From Kangiella sp. HD9-110m-PIT-SAG07 (GTDB taxonomy: Bacteria; Pseudomonadota; Gammaproteobacteria; Enterobacterales; Kangiellaceae), in contig QQTG01000014.1 of NCBI GenBank assembly GCA_003370465.1, positions 1 to 64,000 on the forward strand: a stretch of DNA of 64,000 bases, given 5' to 3'. The notes under the pieces were generated by a model. The model was not told the DNA's origin, made no database searches, and was given only the letters and a program-made list of their open reading frames with translations. Of this stretch, positions 25,884-34,793 are shown in pieces (the first letter of the stretch is position 1; every line of letters starts with the position of its first letter). Made by a program: the position numbers and the translations under genes.

Positions 25884-26330
25884 ATGGATAACAAAACTCT
25901 ACAGCTACACGCCATTGCCGCTGAATGCTTTGTCGAAGTTCCCTTCTTCGATTTAGATCCGATGCATATTGTATGGCATGGTAATTACGTTAAGTATTTT
26001 GAGCAGGCTCGCTGTGAATTACTGCGTAAAATTCACTATGATTATCCGCAAATGAAAGCTTCAGGATTTTACTGGCCTATCATTGATATGCGGGTGAAAT
26101 ATATTAAGCCTGCCAATTTTGGTGAGAAACTCCTTTGTATCGCGACTTTTAAAGAATGTGAAAATCGACTTAAGATCGACTACCTGATTCAAAACGCTGA
26201 TACAGGCGAAAAGTTGTGCAAGGGTTATACCGTACAAGTTGCGGTCACTACCACTGACTTTGAGATGCAACTGGTTTCTCCAGACGCTTTAAAGCAACAA
26301 TTAACCCACTATGTCGCAGGCTTATCATGA
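25884..26330 (+). CDS. apeK: 4-hydroxybenzoyl-CoA thioesterase-type hotdog thioesterase
   Basis: A 148-residue single hotdog thioesterase with the family segment FFDLDPMHIVWHGNYVKYFEQAR, in which Asp (DLDPM) is the usual catalytic residue, and LDMRVKYIKPANFGEKL-like central part (IDMRVKYIKPANFGEKL). In aryl polyene clusters it releases or edits acyl thioesters, possibly removing mis-loaded starters. It begins two bases after the lyase gene and overlaps apeL by four bases (ATGA). Confidence 0.86.
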   Translation: MDNKTLQLHAIAAECFVEVPFFDLDPMHIVWHGNYVKYFEQARCELLRKIHYDYPQMKASGFYWPIIDMRVKYIKPANFGEKLLCIATFKECENRLKIDYLIQNADTGEKLCKGYTVQVAVTTTDFEMQLVSPDALKQQLTHYVAGLS

Positions 26331-26956
26331 AACTTTATTCCTTTACCGCTACTGTCTTAGCGTTTTGCATTTTTCTAATAAGCTCACCAGTCTCAGCCTG
26401 CGCTCAGCCGTCTTGTCATTTAAAGAACATTACCAGTAACATAAAGTCTCAAGCGTCACTGCATGAGTTTACCCAAGAAAAGAGTATTCAGGTTTTAGCC
26501 AATCCTCTCAAATCTTCAGGTTATTTATTATTAGCGGATAACGAAACGGTTGTTTGGCAAACAACAACCCCTATTAAAAGCACCACCGTTATCAGTGCCA
26601 CTGAGTTTAAACAATTCAATAAAAATGACCAGCCGATTACAATGCCCTCGAGTGCTGACACACAAACCAGCCAGTTAATCTCATCAACCTTTTTGGCCAT
26701 TTTGTCGGGAAATCTTGATAGTTTAAATGATAATTTCGAGGTTACTTCGTTGTGTAACGACTCTGGCTGGGATTTAAATCTGGAACCAACTAACTCACGC
26801 ATTCAACGATTAATTAAGCAAATACACATCCGTGGTTCGCAACAGATAGATCAACTCGACTTCACTGAGTCTAATGGTGACATTACCAGCATTGTTTTTT
26901 CAGCAACAAACAGCCAGCAAACCGAGAAACAGTTAGGAACTTATCTTGTCGACTAA
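26327..26956 (+). CDS. apeL: LolA-like periplasmic carrier
   Basis: A 209-residue exported protein with a signal peptide (to about residue 24, ending SPVSA) followed by a LolA-like beta domain: LHEFTQEKSIQVLANPLKSSGYLLL and NGDITSIVFS towards the end. In clusters of this type it travels with an MMPL exporter and is thought to carry the aryl polyene lipid through the periplasm. Four-base overlap with apeK and 11-base overlap with apeM. Two Cys pairs near the mature N terminus (CAQPSC) are unusual for LolA. Confidence 0.8.
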   Translation: MKLYSFTATVLAFCIFLISSPVSACAQPSCHLKNITSNIKSQASLHEFTQEKSIQVLANPLKSSGYLLLADNETVVWQTTTPIKSTTVISATEFKQFNKNDQPITMPSSADTQTSQLISSTFLAILSGNLDSLNDNFEVTSLCNDSGWDLNLEPTNSRIQRLIKQIHIRGSQQIDQLDFTESNGDITSIVFSATNSQQTEKQLGTYLVD

Positions 26957-29285
26957 CCTTCGATTTGCCCTGTGGATCTTACTGCTGGCCATGGTCGGTG
27001 GGCTTTTCTATTCTCAGTTAAAAACAGGGCTAAGCGTTGAAACCAATATTTTGCGCTTACTGCCAAAAACAGAAGTTAACCCTTTCGCCGAAAAAGCTTT
27101 TCAACGATTCTCCGATCAAAACTTTAAGAAAGTTATTGTTGCTATTGAGGCGTCAACCGAAGAGCAGGCTGTCAACTCTTCAAAAGCTTTTTCTTCATCA
27201 TTACTCGACACAGGTTTAATTCAGTCGCTCGATACTCAGCTCTCTCAGCAAGACCAAGAAGCTATAGGCCAACTTTATTTTAATCACCGTTTTCATTTAC
27301 TCAGCGAAGCCGATCAGCTGCAATTTCAGGAAAAAGGGAGTGAGCCGTTTATTGACGCTACTCTTCAACTGGTTTATTCACCACTTTCTAGCCAACTGAT
27401 TAGCCTGCTGCCTAAAGACCCGTATTTATTATCGTATCGCTACCTACAAACTGTCACTGGTTCCGATGTCAACGCCAACACTCAGGATCAACGTCGATTT
27501 GTAGACGATGTATTGGTGTACCGTCGCGATGGAAAAATCTACGCCGTTGTTACCGCTACTCTTAAAGCATCTCCATTTGATAGTCTGACGCAACAGGAAC
27601 TAAAAAACCAGATTCAGCAATTTAAACAATCCTCACCCGATATTGAATTACTTTATACTGGCGCTGTCTTTTATGCGCAACATGCAGCCGCATCTGCCAA
27701 ATCTGAAATTTCTACCATTGGTTTGGGTTCGCTTATTGGCGTCATTATTTTATTGATTGTAGCCTTCAGAAGTATTCGGCCGCTTCTATTAACGCTAACA
27801 TCCTTAGCTACAGGCATCTTCTTTGGCTTCACCGTTACTCACTTAGCCTTCGGCTCTATCCATATTTTAACACTGGTCTTTGGCGCCAGCTTAATAGGTG
27901 TTGCCGTTGATTATTCGTTCCACTATTTTGCCAGCGCTAACGAAACGCCCTCACCGCTCAAAAAAATCATAATGGCGATCACTCTTGGCTTGCTTTCAAG
28001 CGTCATCGGTTATGCGGCTTTGTTCAGCACACCTTTCCCCGGACTGCAACAAATGGCCGTGTTCTGTGCAACAGGCTTACTCGGAGCTTTTTTAACCGTG
28101 ATTCTACTGTTCGATAAAGCTGCCGCCAAATCTAACTCTCCACAATGGATACTACGATTATTCCATGGACTGAGCCAATTAAGCCTTATCTTTAGACATA
28201 AGGCCTTTCTGCTATCATTGCTCATACTGCCTGTTCTTGCGGCCATAATGTTAAGCCAGGTTGATGATGATAACGACAGTATTCGTCAGCTTCAGTCCAT
28301 ACCACCAGAGCTTTATCAACAGGAACAAACCATACAGCAACTGGTTTCAGCTCCAGCGACTAACCAATTCTTTGTGGTTAAAGGAGGTAGCACCGATGAA
28401 TTACTCAAGCAGCTAGAGAGGCTTGATGGAAGTCTTGTAAAACTTATCGATGAAAATGCTATCAATGACTACACACACCTTGCCCAGTTTGTGCCTTCCA
28501 TAGAAGTACAAGATCGGAACTATCTATTACTATCGAACTATATGGACGGGCAATCCCTTGCACCACTCTTAGAGCTGGGTCTGCTAAGTCATGAACAACA
28601 CACAGAATTAGTCCAGAGCTACCTCTCTAGAACCGGCAATTCCCTGGAGTTAGGCGATTGGTTAAAATCACCACTCGGACAACGTCTATCTTACTTGTGG
28701 TTAGGTGATATTGATAACCAGCTCGCAACTATTGTTACTTTGCACAATATTCAGAAAACTCAACCACTGGAAGAGCTTGCCAAGAATCACCAAAACCTTT
28801 ATTTCATAAACAAGGTCGATAAAGTTTCTGCTATGTTTTCCGAATATCGCGAGAAAACCTTGTTGATGCTTTCCATCGCAATAGCCGCTATTTTTATTCT
28901 TCTAACTTTTAAATATGGTTCAAAAATTTCAGGCCTGATCATCCTAGGTCCTTTAGTCGCTTCTTCCTTAGCCATTATTATTAACATTATGGTCGGTGGC
29001 AGCTTCAATTTATTCAGCACACTAGCTCTGTTCTTGGTCTTCGGTATTGGCATTGATTATGGGTTGTTCTATTCGGAATCGAATAAAAAAAACCTGTACA
29101 TTATCCTGGCTATCGGCTTATCTGCCATTACTACTTTTTTGTCTTTTGGACTTTTATCCTTAAGTGAAACGCCTGCGATACATGCGTTTGGCTTAACCAT
29201 GCTGACAGGGATATTAACGGTTTTCCTACTCTCGCCAATCCTAGGGCATCACATATATAAGGCGAAAGGGTTATCCAATGAGTAA
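26946..29285 (+). CDS. apeM: MMPL/RND-family exporter of the pigment
   Basis: A 779-residue inner-membrane exporter with twelve likely helices in two blocks and two large periplasmic loops. Each half has the conserved acidic motif: LIGVAVDYSFHYFAS in the first and FGIGIDYGLFYSES in the second. It is the presumed inner-membrane pump for the lipid-linked polyene, working with apeL. Start is TTG at 26946, within the end of apeL (11-base overlap); no ATG is nearby. The halogenase-like gene overlaps its end by eight bases. Confidence 0.86.
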   Translation: MSTNLRFALWILLLAMVGGLFYSQLKTGLSVETNILRLLPKTEVNPFAEKAFQRFSDQNFKKVIVAIEASTEEQAVNSSKAFSSSLLDTGLIQSLDTQLSQQDQEAIGQLYFNHRFHLLSEADQLQFQEKGSEPFIDATLQLVYSPLSSQLISLLPKDPYLLSYRYLQTVTGSDVNANTQDQRRFVDDVLVYRRDGKIYAVVTATLKASPFDSLTQQELKNQIQQFKQSSPDIELLYTGAVFYAQHAAASAKSEISTIGLGSLIGVIILLIVAFRSIRPLLLTLTSLATGIFFGFTVTHLAFGSIHILTLVFGASLIGVAVDYSFHYFASANETPSPLKKIIMAITLGLLSSVIGYAALFSTPFPGLQQMAVFCATGLLGAFLTVILLFDKAAAKSNSPQWILRLFHGLSQLSLIFRHKAFLLSLLILPVLAAIMLSQVDDDNDSIRQLQSIPPELYQQEQTIQQLVSAPATNQFFVVKGGSTDELLKQLERLDGSLVKLIDENAINDYTHLAQFVPSIEVQDRNYLLLSNYMDGQSLAPLLELGLLSHEQHTELVQSYLSRTGNSLELGDWLKSPLGQRLSYLWLGDIDNQLATIVTLHNIQKTQPLEELAKNHQNLYFINKVDKVSAMFSEYREKTLLMLSIAIAAIFILLTFKYGSKISGLIILGPLVASSLAIIINIMVGGSFNLFSTLALFLVFGIGIDYGLFYSESNKKNLYIILAIGLSAITTFLSFGLLSLSETPAIHAFGLTMLTGILTVFLLSPILGHHIYKAKGLSNE

Positions 29286-30561
29286 CAGCAAAAAAGACTA
29301 CGATGTTACTATTATAGGTGCAGGTCCTGCTGGTACTCTTGCCGCCAGTCGACTAGCTCAGAGGGGTGTCAGCGTTGTAGTGATAGAAAAGCAACACTTC
29401 CCACGCTTTTCTATCGGTGAAAGCCTATTGCCGCAATCCATGGTCTATCTTCAAGAAGCCAACCTATTAGATGCCGTCGAGTCTGCGGCTGACAAACTTG
29501 GCTTTCAATATAAAAATGGCGCTTCATTCTTTTCTTCAGGTCAGGAATCCACTTTTGACTTCTCCCAGAAATTTAGCCAAGGTCCCGACTCTACCTTTCA
29601 AGTTAAGCGCGCTGCCTTTGACCAACTCCTTGCCCAACAAGCTGAGAAGTTTGGTGCCGACTTTATTTTTGGTAGCCACGTCACCGATATTAATTTTTGT
29701 CCGGCTCCTGAGCTAACGCTTTGCGATGAAAAGAATAACACTACCACTATAAACTCCCAGTTTGTCTTAGACGCCAGTGGCTTTGCACGGGTTTTACCTC
29801 GTTTACTGGATCTCGATCTTCCTAGCGATTTTCCGGTACGTAGTTCTGTCTTTTCTCATGTCGTTAACCATAGCTCAGACATTAATTCAGGCATGAGTTC
29901 TGACATTAACTATGACCGAAATAAAATTCTCATCGAAACTCACCCCAGCATTAAAGACGTCTGGTATTGGCTAATACCTTTCTCAGATAACACTGCTTCT
30001 ATCGGGTGTGTGGCTAAGCCAGAGTTTTTTCAAAACCTAGAAGCTGAACATAAACTGAGCTCAAATCAGAGCCTCATTGAAGAATCTATTCGACAAACTG
30101 ACCGCCTATCCAAACTTTTGTCTAATGTAGAAATTATAGGCAAGCCACAGCGAGTAACGGGTTATTCGTCTAATGTTAAACAGCTTTATGGCGATCATTA
30201 CGCATTACTAGGTAATGCTGGAGAGTTTTTAGACCCAATTTTTTCGTCAGGCGTCACTATTGCTTTCAAATCCGCCAAGCTGGCTACCGATTGCCTTCTT
30301 AAGCAGTTGAATGACGAGTCGGTATGCTGGGAGACCGAATTCGCTCAACCACTCAGTTCAGGAGTCAGTACTTTTAAAGCTTTTGTTCACTCTTGGTATC
30401 AGGGGCAGCTTCAAGATATCATTCAGTTCCAACAAGCCCCCGATAATGTCCGCGAAATGATTTGTTCAATACTGGCGGGCTATGCTTGGGATGAACAAAA
30501 CCCGTTCAACGATAATACGACCCGACGCCTCAATGTATTAGGTGAAATATGCGCTTCATAA
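29278..30561 (+). CDS. FAD-dependent halogenase-like oxidoreductase
   Basis: A 427-residue flavoprotein. The N terminus has the FAD-binding motif IIGAGPAGTLAASRLA, followed by HFPRFSIGESLLP. Two diagnostic residues of flavin-dependent halogenases are visible: a Lys at position 79 in GFQYKNGASFF, and the exact WxWxIP motif as WYWLIP (229-234). A late GNAGEFLDPIFSSGV segment completes the GR2 fold. It could chlorinate or brominate the aryl head as in xanthomonadin or flexirubin pigments, but non-halogenating relatives share parts of this pattern. It has eight- and 13-base overlaps with apeM and apeN. Confidence 0.75.
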   Translation: MSNSKKDYDVTIIGAGPAGTLAASRLAQRGVSVVVIEKQHFPRFSIGESLLPQSMVYLQEANLLDAVESAADKLGFQYKNGASFFSSGQESTFDFSQKFSQGPDSTFQVKRAAFDQLLAQQAEKFGADFIFGSHVTDINFCPAPELTLCDEKNNTTTINSQFVLDASGFARVLPRLLDLDLPSDFPVRSSVFSHVVNHSSDINSGMSSDINYDRNKILIETHPSIKDVWYWLIPFSDNTASIGCVAKPEFFQNLEAEHKLSSNQSLIEESIRQTDRLSKLLSNVEIIGKPQRVTGYSSNVKQLYGDHYALLGNAGEFLDPIFSSGVTIAFKSAKLATDCLLKQLNDESVCWETEFAQPLSSGVSTFKAFVHSWYQGQLQDIIQFQQAPDNVREMICSILAGYAWDEQNPFNDNTTRRLNVLGEICAS

Positions 30562-31130
30562 TTTTACTAGCCGCTATTTTGTTTTTAACCGCCTGTACGA
30601 CTCACTATACAAGCCAACAAAACAATGTGCTTATCGCTAATCAGGTGCAGTTTAATTTATTATCGACTATTCCCTTTAAGAATGGCTTAACACTGACTCA
30701 GAGCGCTACCGTGACTTATCAGGATGAAAGCCAAGATCTCATCTTTCATACCGAAATACGCGATCAAACACTGACCATGGTTGGGTTAACTCCTACTGGT
30801 ACACGCCTGTTTACTATCGTCACACAAGAGGGCAATATCCGCGCAGATGGTTTTTCCTCGATTGTGGATAATATCAAGCCTGAGTACTTATTAGCTGACA
30901 TGCAACTGAGTTTGTGGCCAATCAGTCAGTTACGCAGTAACATCCAAGGAGCCAGTCTGGAAGAGCCGGATCCACTAACTCGACAACTGACCAACGGCAA
31001 TAAGCCATTGGTCTCCATTTATTATTCTGAAGCGCAGCATTACCAAGGCTATATCGAGTTTACTCATCACCAACGAGACTATAACCTTATCCTAACTCCG
31101 CTATCCATCGAGTACTCTAGTCATGAATAA
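30549..31130 (+). CDS. apeN: DUF3261 lipoprotein
   Basis: A 193-residue lipoprotein with a lipobox at LTAC (Cys16) after a short hydrophobic leader. The mature part is beta-rich (LTLTQSATVTYQDESQDLIFHTE; ISIYYSEAQHYQGYIEFTHH) and matches the DUF3261 protein at this place in aryl polyene clusters, whose function is unknown; an outer-membrane acceptor for the lipid-linked pigment is a reasonable guess. Overlaps the halogenase-like gene by 13 bases and apeO by eight. Confidence 0.78.
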   Translation: MRFIILLAAILFLTACTTHYTSQQNNVLIANQVQFNLLSTIPFKNGLTLTQSATVTYQDESQDLIFHTEIRDQTLTMVGLTPTGTRLFTIVTQEGNIRADGFSSIVDNIKPEYLLADMQLSLWPISQLRSNIQGASLEEPDPLTRQLTNGNKPLVSIYYSEAQHYQGYIEFTHHQRDYNLILTPLSIEYSSHE

Positions 31131-32328
31131 TTATCCTGTTTATCTAAACCAAATGGCTCTGGTCAATGCACTAGGGCATGAGCATGATAAGGTGCTAGAC
31201 AAGTTAGTCGCCGGCGATATCTCTGGCATGGTGGATTACACCACCGCTCTAAATTCAAAACGATTCAAAGCTGGCCGAGTAACTTCTGAGCTACCAACCA
31301 TTCCCGCTCATCTAGCCAAGCATAAAACCCGTAACAACCAATTTATTCTTCATTGTTTGCTTCAACTTGAACAACCGATTCGAACGGTGCTCGAACAATC
31401 TTCCCAACAACGTATTGGAGTCGTGATCGGTACCAGTACGTCGGGTATTGCCGAGGGCGAAGCTGCTTTAGCTGAACACCTTAAAACCCATGATTTTCCA
31501 AATGATTTTGATTACTCACAAATACAAATGTCCTCACCCGCCGACTTTATCGCCGATTATTTAAGTATTACCGGTCCTGCATACGCTATTTCTACCGCCT
31601 GCTCTTCTAGCGGAAAAGTGTTAGCCTCTGCGCGCAGCTTAATACAGAACAACATCTGCGATGCTGTCATCGTCGGCGGTGCCGACTCTCTGTGCGACAT
31701 GACACTCAATGGTTTCAAAGCGTTAGAAGCTATATCCGACGACTTATCGATTCCATTCAGCGCCAACCGCCAAGGCATTAATATTGGTGAAGGAGCTGCT
31801 CTTTTCCTCATGACTCGTGAACCCAGCGAAGTTCAGTTATTGGGTGTTGGCGAGTCGTCTGATGCCCACCACATTTCTGCACCACACCCACAAGGCAAGG
31901 GTGCAGCGCAAGCGATGACAATGGCCCTGTCAGAAGCTGGACTGAGCGGCGAGGGCATTGGTTACCTAAACCTTCATGGTACTGGTACTGATCTCAATGA
32001 CTCTATGGAGAGTCAGGCAGTAGTGGAAGTTTTATCCGAGGCAACACCCTGCAGCTCAACTAAACCGCTAACCGGTCATACGCTAGGTGCTGCTGGCGCG
32101 ACCGAGCTGGCTTTCTGCTGGCTCATGCTGCAACAAGACTGCAGCAACCTCTTGTCCAACCAGCTTCTTCCTAAGCACTGCTATGATGACAACTATGACC
32201 CAGCTTTGCCATTACTGAATCTGGTGGATAACCAAGTAGCCTATGAAACTGTCACCACCGCCATGAGTAATTCCTTTGCCTTTGGTGGTAACAATGTCAG
32301 TGTTATAATCGGTCGCAGTGAGACATAG
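31123..32328 (+). CDS. apeO: aryl polyene ketosynthase ApeO
   Basis: A 401-residue FabF-type beta-ketoacyl synthase with a complete catalytic triad: Cys160 in STACSSSGK, His285 in LHGTGTD and His319 in LTGHTLGAAG. In characterised systems it forms the extending heterodimer with the chain length factor ApeC, encoded 12 kb upstream in the same operon. Length and the final FAFGGNNVSVIIG are normal for KAS II. Overlaps apeN by eight bases; apeP follows after one base. Confidence 0.88.
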   Translation: MNNYPVYLNQMALVNALGHEHDKVLDKLVAGDISGMVDYTTALNSKRFKAGRVTSELPTIPAHLAKHKTRNNQFILHCLLQLEQPIRTVLEQSSQQRIGVVIGTSTSGIAEGEAALAEHLKTHDFPNDFDYSQIQMSSPADFIADYLSITGPAYAISTACSSSGKVLASARSLIQNNICDAVIVGGADSLCDMTLNGFKALEAISDDLSIPFSANRQGINIGEGAALFLMTREPSEVQLLGVGESSDAHHISAPHPQGKGAAQAMTMALSEAGLSGEGIGYLNLHGTGTDLNDSMESQAVVEVLSEATPCSSTKPLTGHTLGAAGATELAFCWLMLQQDCSNLLSNQLLPKHCYDDNYDPALPLLNLVDNQVAYETVTTAMSNSFAFGGNNVSVIIGRSET

Positions 32329-32329
32329 A

Positions 32330-32815
32330 ATGATACAAGACGTGGACGCACAAACTAAAAACTCGATGCTATCGTTACCCGTTTCTGAGTTCATACCACA
32401 CTCAGAACCTATGGTGCTTATTGACCGTGTTTTGGATTTTGATCGCAATCAACTCAAAGCCGAAGTCACTATCACCGAGCTCTCTCGATTTTTTGATCCA
32501 GAACTCCAAGGCGTAGAGAATCTAGTCGCGATTGAATATATGGCGCAGTCCGTAGCAGCTTTAGCAGGGGTTCGGTCTAGACTTAACGATCAGCCGGTAA
32601 AATTAGGTTTCTTACTAGGGACCCGTAAGATGGTGCTTAACAGTTCTGCGTTCGAGCTCGGTCACAGCTACCAGGTACACGTTGAAGAACTGTATATGGA
32701 TGATTCTGGTTTAGGTTCTTTCCAATGTGAAATCCGTTGTGATGACACGATTGTGGCTGAAGCGAAACTCAATGTGTTTGAAACTAACGACGAAAACCAA
32801 CTTTTAACCAATTAG
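32330..32815 (+). CDS. apeP: hotdog 3-hydroxyacyl-ACP dehydratase ApeP
   Basis: A 161-residue hotdog-fold dehydratase. Recognisable parts are FIPHSEPMVLIDRVLDF with His24, and LVAIEYMAQSVAALAGVRS, matching the FabA/FabZ-like ApeP group. It would act with ApeI. ATG 32330 is chosen because it follows the apeO stop directly; an in-frame GTG at 32318 would overlap apeO and cannot be ruled out. It lies eight bases upstream of apeQ. Confidence 0.83.
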   Translation: MIQDVDAQTKNSMLSLPVSEFIPHSEPMVLIDRVLDFDRNQLKAEVTITELSRFFDPELQGVENLVAIEYMAQSVAALAGVRSRLNDQPVKLGFLLGTRKMVLNSSAFELGHSYQVHVEELYMDDSGLGSFQCEIRCDDTIVAEAKLNVFETNDENQLLTN

Positions 32816-32823
32816 TATGTATT

Positions 32824-33549
32824 ATGAGTAGACGTGTATTAGTAACAGGCTCTAGCCGCGGTATTGGCAAGAGTATCGCCTTACAACTTGCTAGCGATGG
32901 CTTCGAGGTCACGGTTCACTGTCGCTCGGGCATCGATCAAGCCGAGCAAACCATAGAAGTAATCAAAAACCAAGGCGGCTCTGCCCGCCTTTTGCAGTTC
33001 GATATTTCTAATAGAGATCAGGCACGTCAAGCCCTTGAAGCCGACGTCGAAGCTCATGGCGCTTTTTATGGTGTCGTTTGTAATGCTGGTATTACCCGTG
33101 ACGGAGCTTTCCCCGCGCTTACTGATAGCGACTGGGATGATGTTATTCATACTAATTTGGATGGTTTTTATAACGTTGTTCAACCGCTTGTGATGCCGAT
33201 GGTTAGAGCAAAAAATGGTGGCCGTATCGTCGCTATGTCGTCAGTTTCAGGCGTTGTAGGCAATCGTGGTCAAGTGAACTACAGTGCCTCTAAAGCGGGA
33301 CTGATAGGCGCGACTAAAGCTTTGGCGGTTGAACTGGCAAGACGAAAAATTACCGTCAACTGTGTCGCACCCGGACTTATCGAAACTGACATGATCGATG
33401 AAGAGATCAGCAAAGAAGCGATGAAAGTGATTCCTGCTCGCCGAATGGGCAGACCCGAAGAAATCGCTGGTCTTGTCGGTTATTTATTTTCAGATACCGC
33501 GGGTTACCTTACTCGCCAAGTCATATCCGTCAACGGGGGAATGGCCTAA
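32824..33549 (+). CDS. apeQ: 3-ketoacyl-ACP reductase ApeQ (FabG-like)
   Basis: A 241-residue short-chain dehydrogenase. The NADPH motif TGSSRGIG (8-15), the NAG motif at about 87-89 and the catalytic Ser140, Tyr153 and Lys157 (YSASK) are all present, as is the PG motif after it (CVAPGLIETDM). It reduces the beta-keto group in each extension cycle. Shares one base with apeR (TAATG). Confidence 0.9.
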   Translation: MSRRVLVTGSSRGIGKSIALQLASDGFEVTVHCRSGIDQAEQTIEVIKNQGGSARLLQFDISNRDQARQALEADVEAHGAFYGVVCNAGITRDGAFPALTDSDWDDVIHTNLDGFYNVVQPLVMPMVRAKNGGRIVAMSSVSGVVGNRGQVNYSASKAGLIGATKALAVELARRKITVNCVAPGLIETDMIDEEISKEAMKVIPARRMGRPEEIAGLVGYLFSDTAGYLTRQVISVNGGMA

Positions 33550-34766
33550 TGAATCGCGTGGTCGTCACAGGAATGTCAGGCATCACCGCTTTCGGTGACA
33601 ACTGGCAAGATATCTCTAAACTATTAAGACTTGGAAAAAATGCTGTCCGCGTCATGCCTGAGTGGGAACAATGCGAAGGCCTTAGAACCAGTCTTGCAGC
33701 TCCAGTTGATTATGAGTTTCCGAAACTTCCACGCAAGAAAATCCGTAGCATGGGGCGTGTTTCTTTACTCGCCACCTGTGCTACCCAGAAAGCATTAGAA
33801 CAAGCTGGGCTATTAGAGCATGAGGCCTTAACCAACGGTGACACAGGCATCGCCTACGGCTCATCATCCGGCAGCACTCGCTCGATTCCAGTATTTGGTG
33901 ACTTAATTAAGGGTGGCCCCATGACGGGCTTCACCTCAACGTCTTATGTTGAAATGATGAGCCATACCGCTCCGGTCAATATGGGTGTTTTCTTTGGCGC
34001 TAAAGGTCGTATTATCCCGACGAGTAGCGCTTGCACCTCTGGTAGCCAAGGTATTGGTTACGCCTATGAAGCTATTAAATTTGGTCAGCAGAAAGTCATG
34101 CTGGCTGGTGGCGCAGAAGAACTTTGCATTACTCAGGGCGCAGTTTTTGACTCGCTCTTTGCCACTTCGGTCCGCAACGACAGTCCTGAGTCCACACCGA
34201 GACCTTTTGATAAAGATCGTGATGGTTTAGTCGTCGGCGAGGGCGCTGGAACCTTAATCCTCGAAGAATACGAACACGCCAAGGCCCGTGGTGCGACAAT
34301 CTTAGCGGAAGTTGTTGGCTTTGGCTGTAATTCTGATGGCGCCCACGTTACTCAACCACAAAAAGACACCATGGCCGTAGCCATGAGGTTAGCGCTGGAA
34401 GACGCGAACCTGGGTCCTAACGATATTGGTTATGTAAACGCTCACGGCACAGCAACAGATAGAGGCGACGTCGCCGAAAGCCATGCCACCCATGAAGTGT
34501 TTCAGCGTAAAATGCCCATCAGTTCTCTGAAGAGTTATTTTGGCCACACGCTAGGTGCCTGTGGCGCGATTGAAGCATGGCTCTCGATCGAGATGATGCG
34601 AAACAACTGGTATGCACCTACTGCTAATCTTAAAATCATCGATCCAGAATGTGCCGAGTTGGATTATATTGTCGACAATGATCGTGAGATGAACCATCGT
34701 TACATCATGAGCAACAACTTTGCCTTTGGCGGTATTAACACCTCACTAATCTTCAAACGGGTTTAG
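33549..34766 (+). CDS. apeR: aryl polyene ketosynthase ApeR
   Basis: A 405-residue beta-ketoacyl synthase, the second in the cluster, with its triad intact: Cys162 in SSACTSGSQG, His299 in NAHGTATD and His333 in YFGHTLGACG. In characterised systems ApeR handles an initial condensation distinct from ApeO/ApeC extension. It is the last gene of the unit; its stop codon lies in a hairpin shared with the convergent fre gene. Confidence 0.88.
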   Translation: MNRVVVTGMSGITAFGDNWQDISKLLRLGKNAVRVMPEWEQCEGLRTSLAAPVDYEFPKLPRKKIRSMGRVSLLATCATQKALEQAGLLEHEALTNGDTGIAYGSSSGSTRSIPVFGDLIKGGPMTGFTSTSYVEMMSHTAPVNMGVFFGAKGRIIPTSSACTSGSQGIGYAYEAIKFGQQKVMLAGGAEELCITQGAVFDSLFATSVRNDSPESTPRPFDKDRDGLVVGEGAGTLILEEYEHAKARGATILAEVVGFGCNSDGAHVTQPQKDTMAVAMRLALEDANLGPNDIGYVNAHGTATDRGDVAESHATHEVFQRKMPISSLKSYFGHTLGACGAIEAWLSIEMMRNNWYAPTANLKIIDPECAELDYIVDNDREMNHRYIMSNNFAFGGINTSLIFKRV

Positions 34767-34778
34767 CCGCCCGTTTTA
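34755..34778. terminator. bidirectional terminator-like hairpin between apeR and fre
   Basis: Perfect 7-bp stem AAACGGG (34755-34761) / CCCGTTT (34770-34776) with an 8-base loop that holds the apeR stop codon. The T tracts are short on both sides, so strength is uncertain. Confidence 0.6.
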
Positions 34779-34793
34779 ACTAGTCCAATCTTA

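Noticed and set aside
31123-34766. apeO-P-Q-R as a housekeeping fatty acid synthesis operon
   Set aside because: Two ketosynthases, two hotdog dehydratases and FabG lie inside a unit with a chain length factor, ligase, ammonia-lyase and exporters; no enoyl reductase, fabD or fabH.
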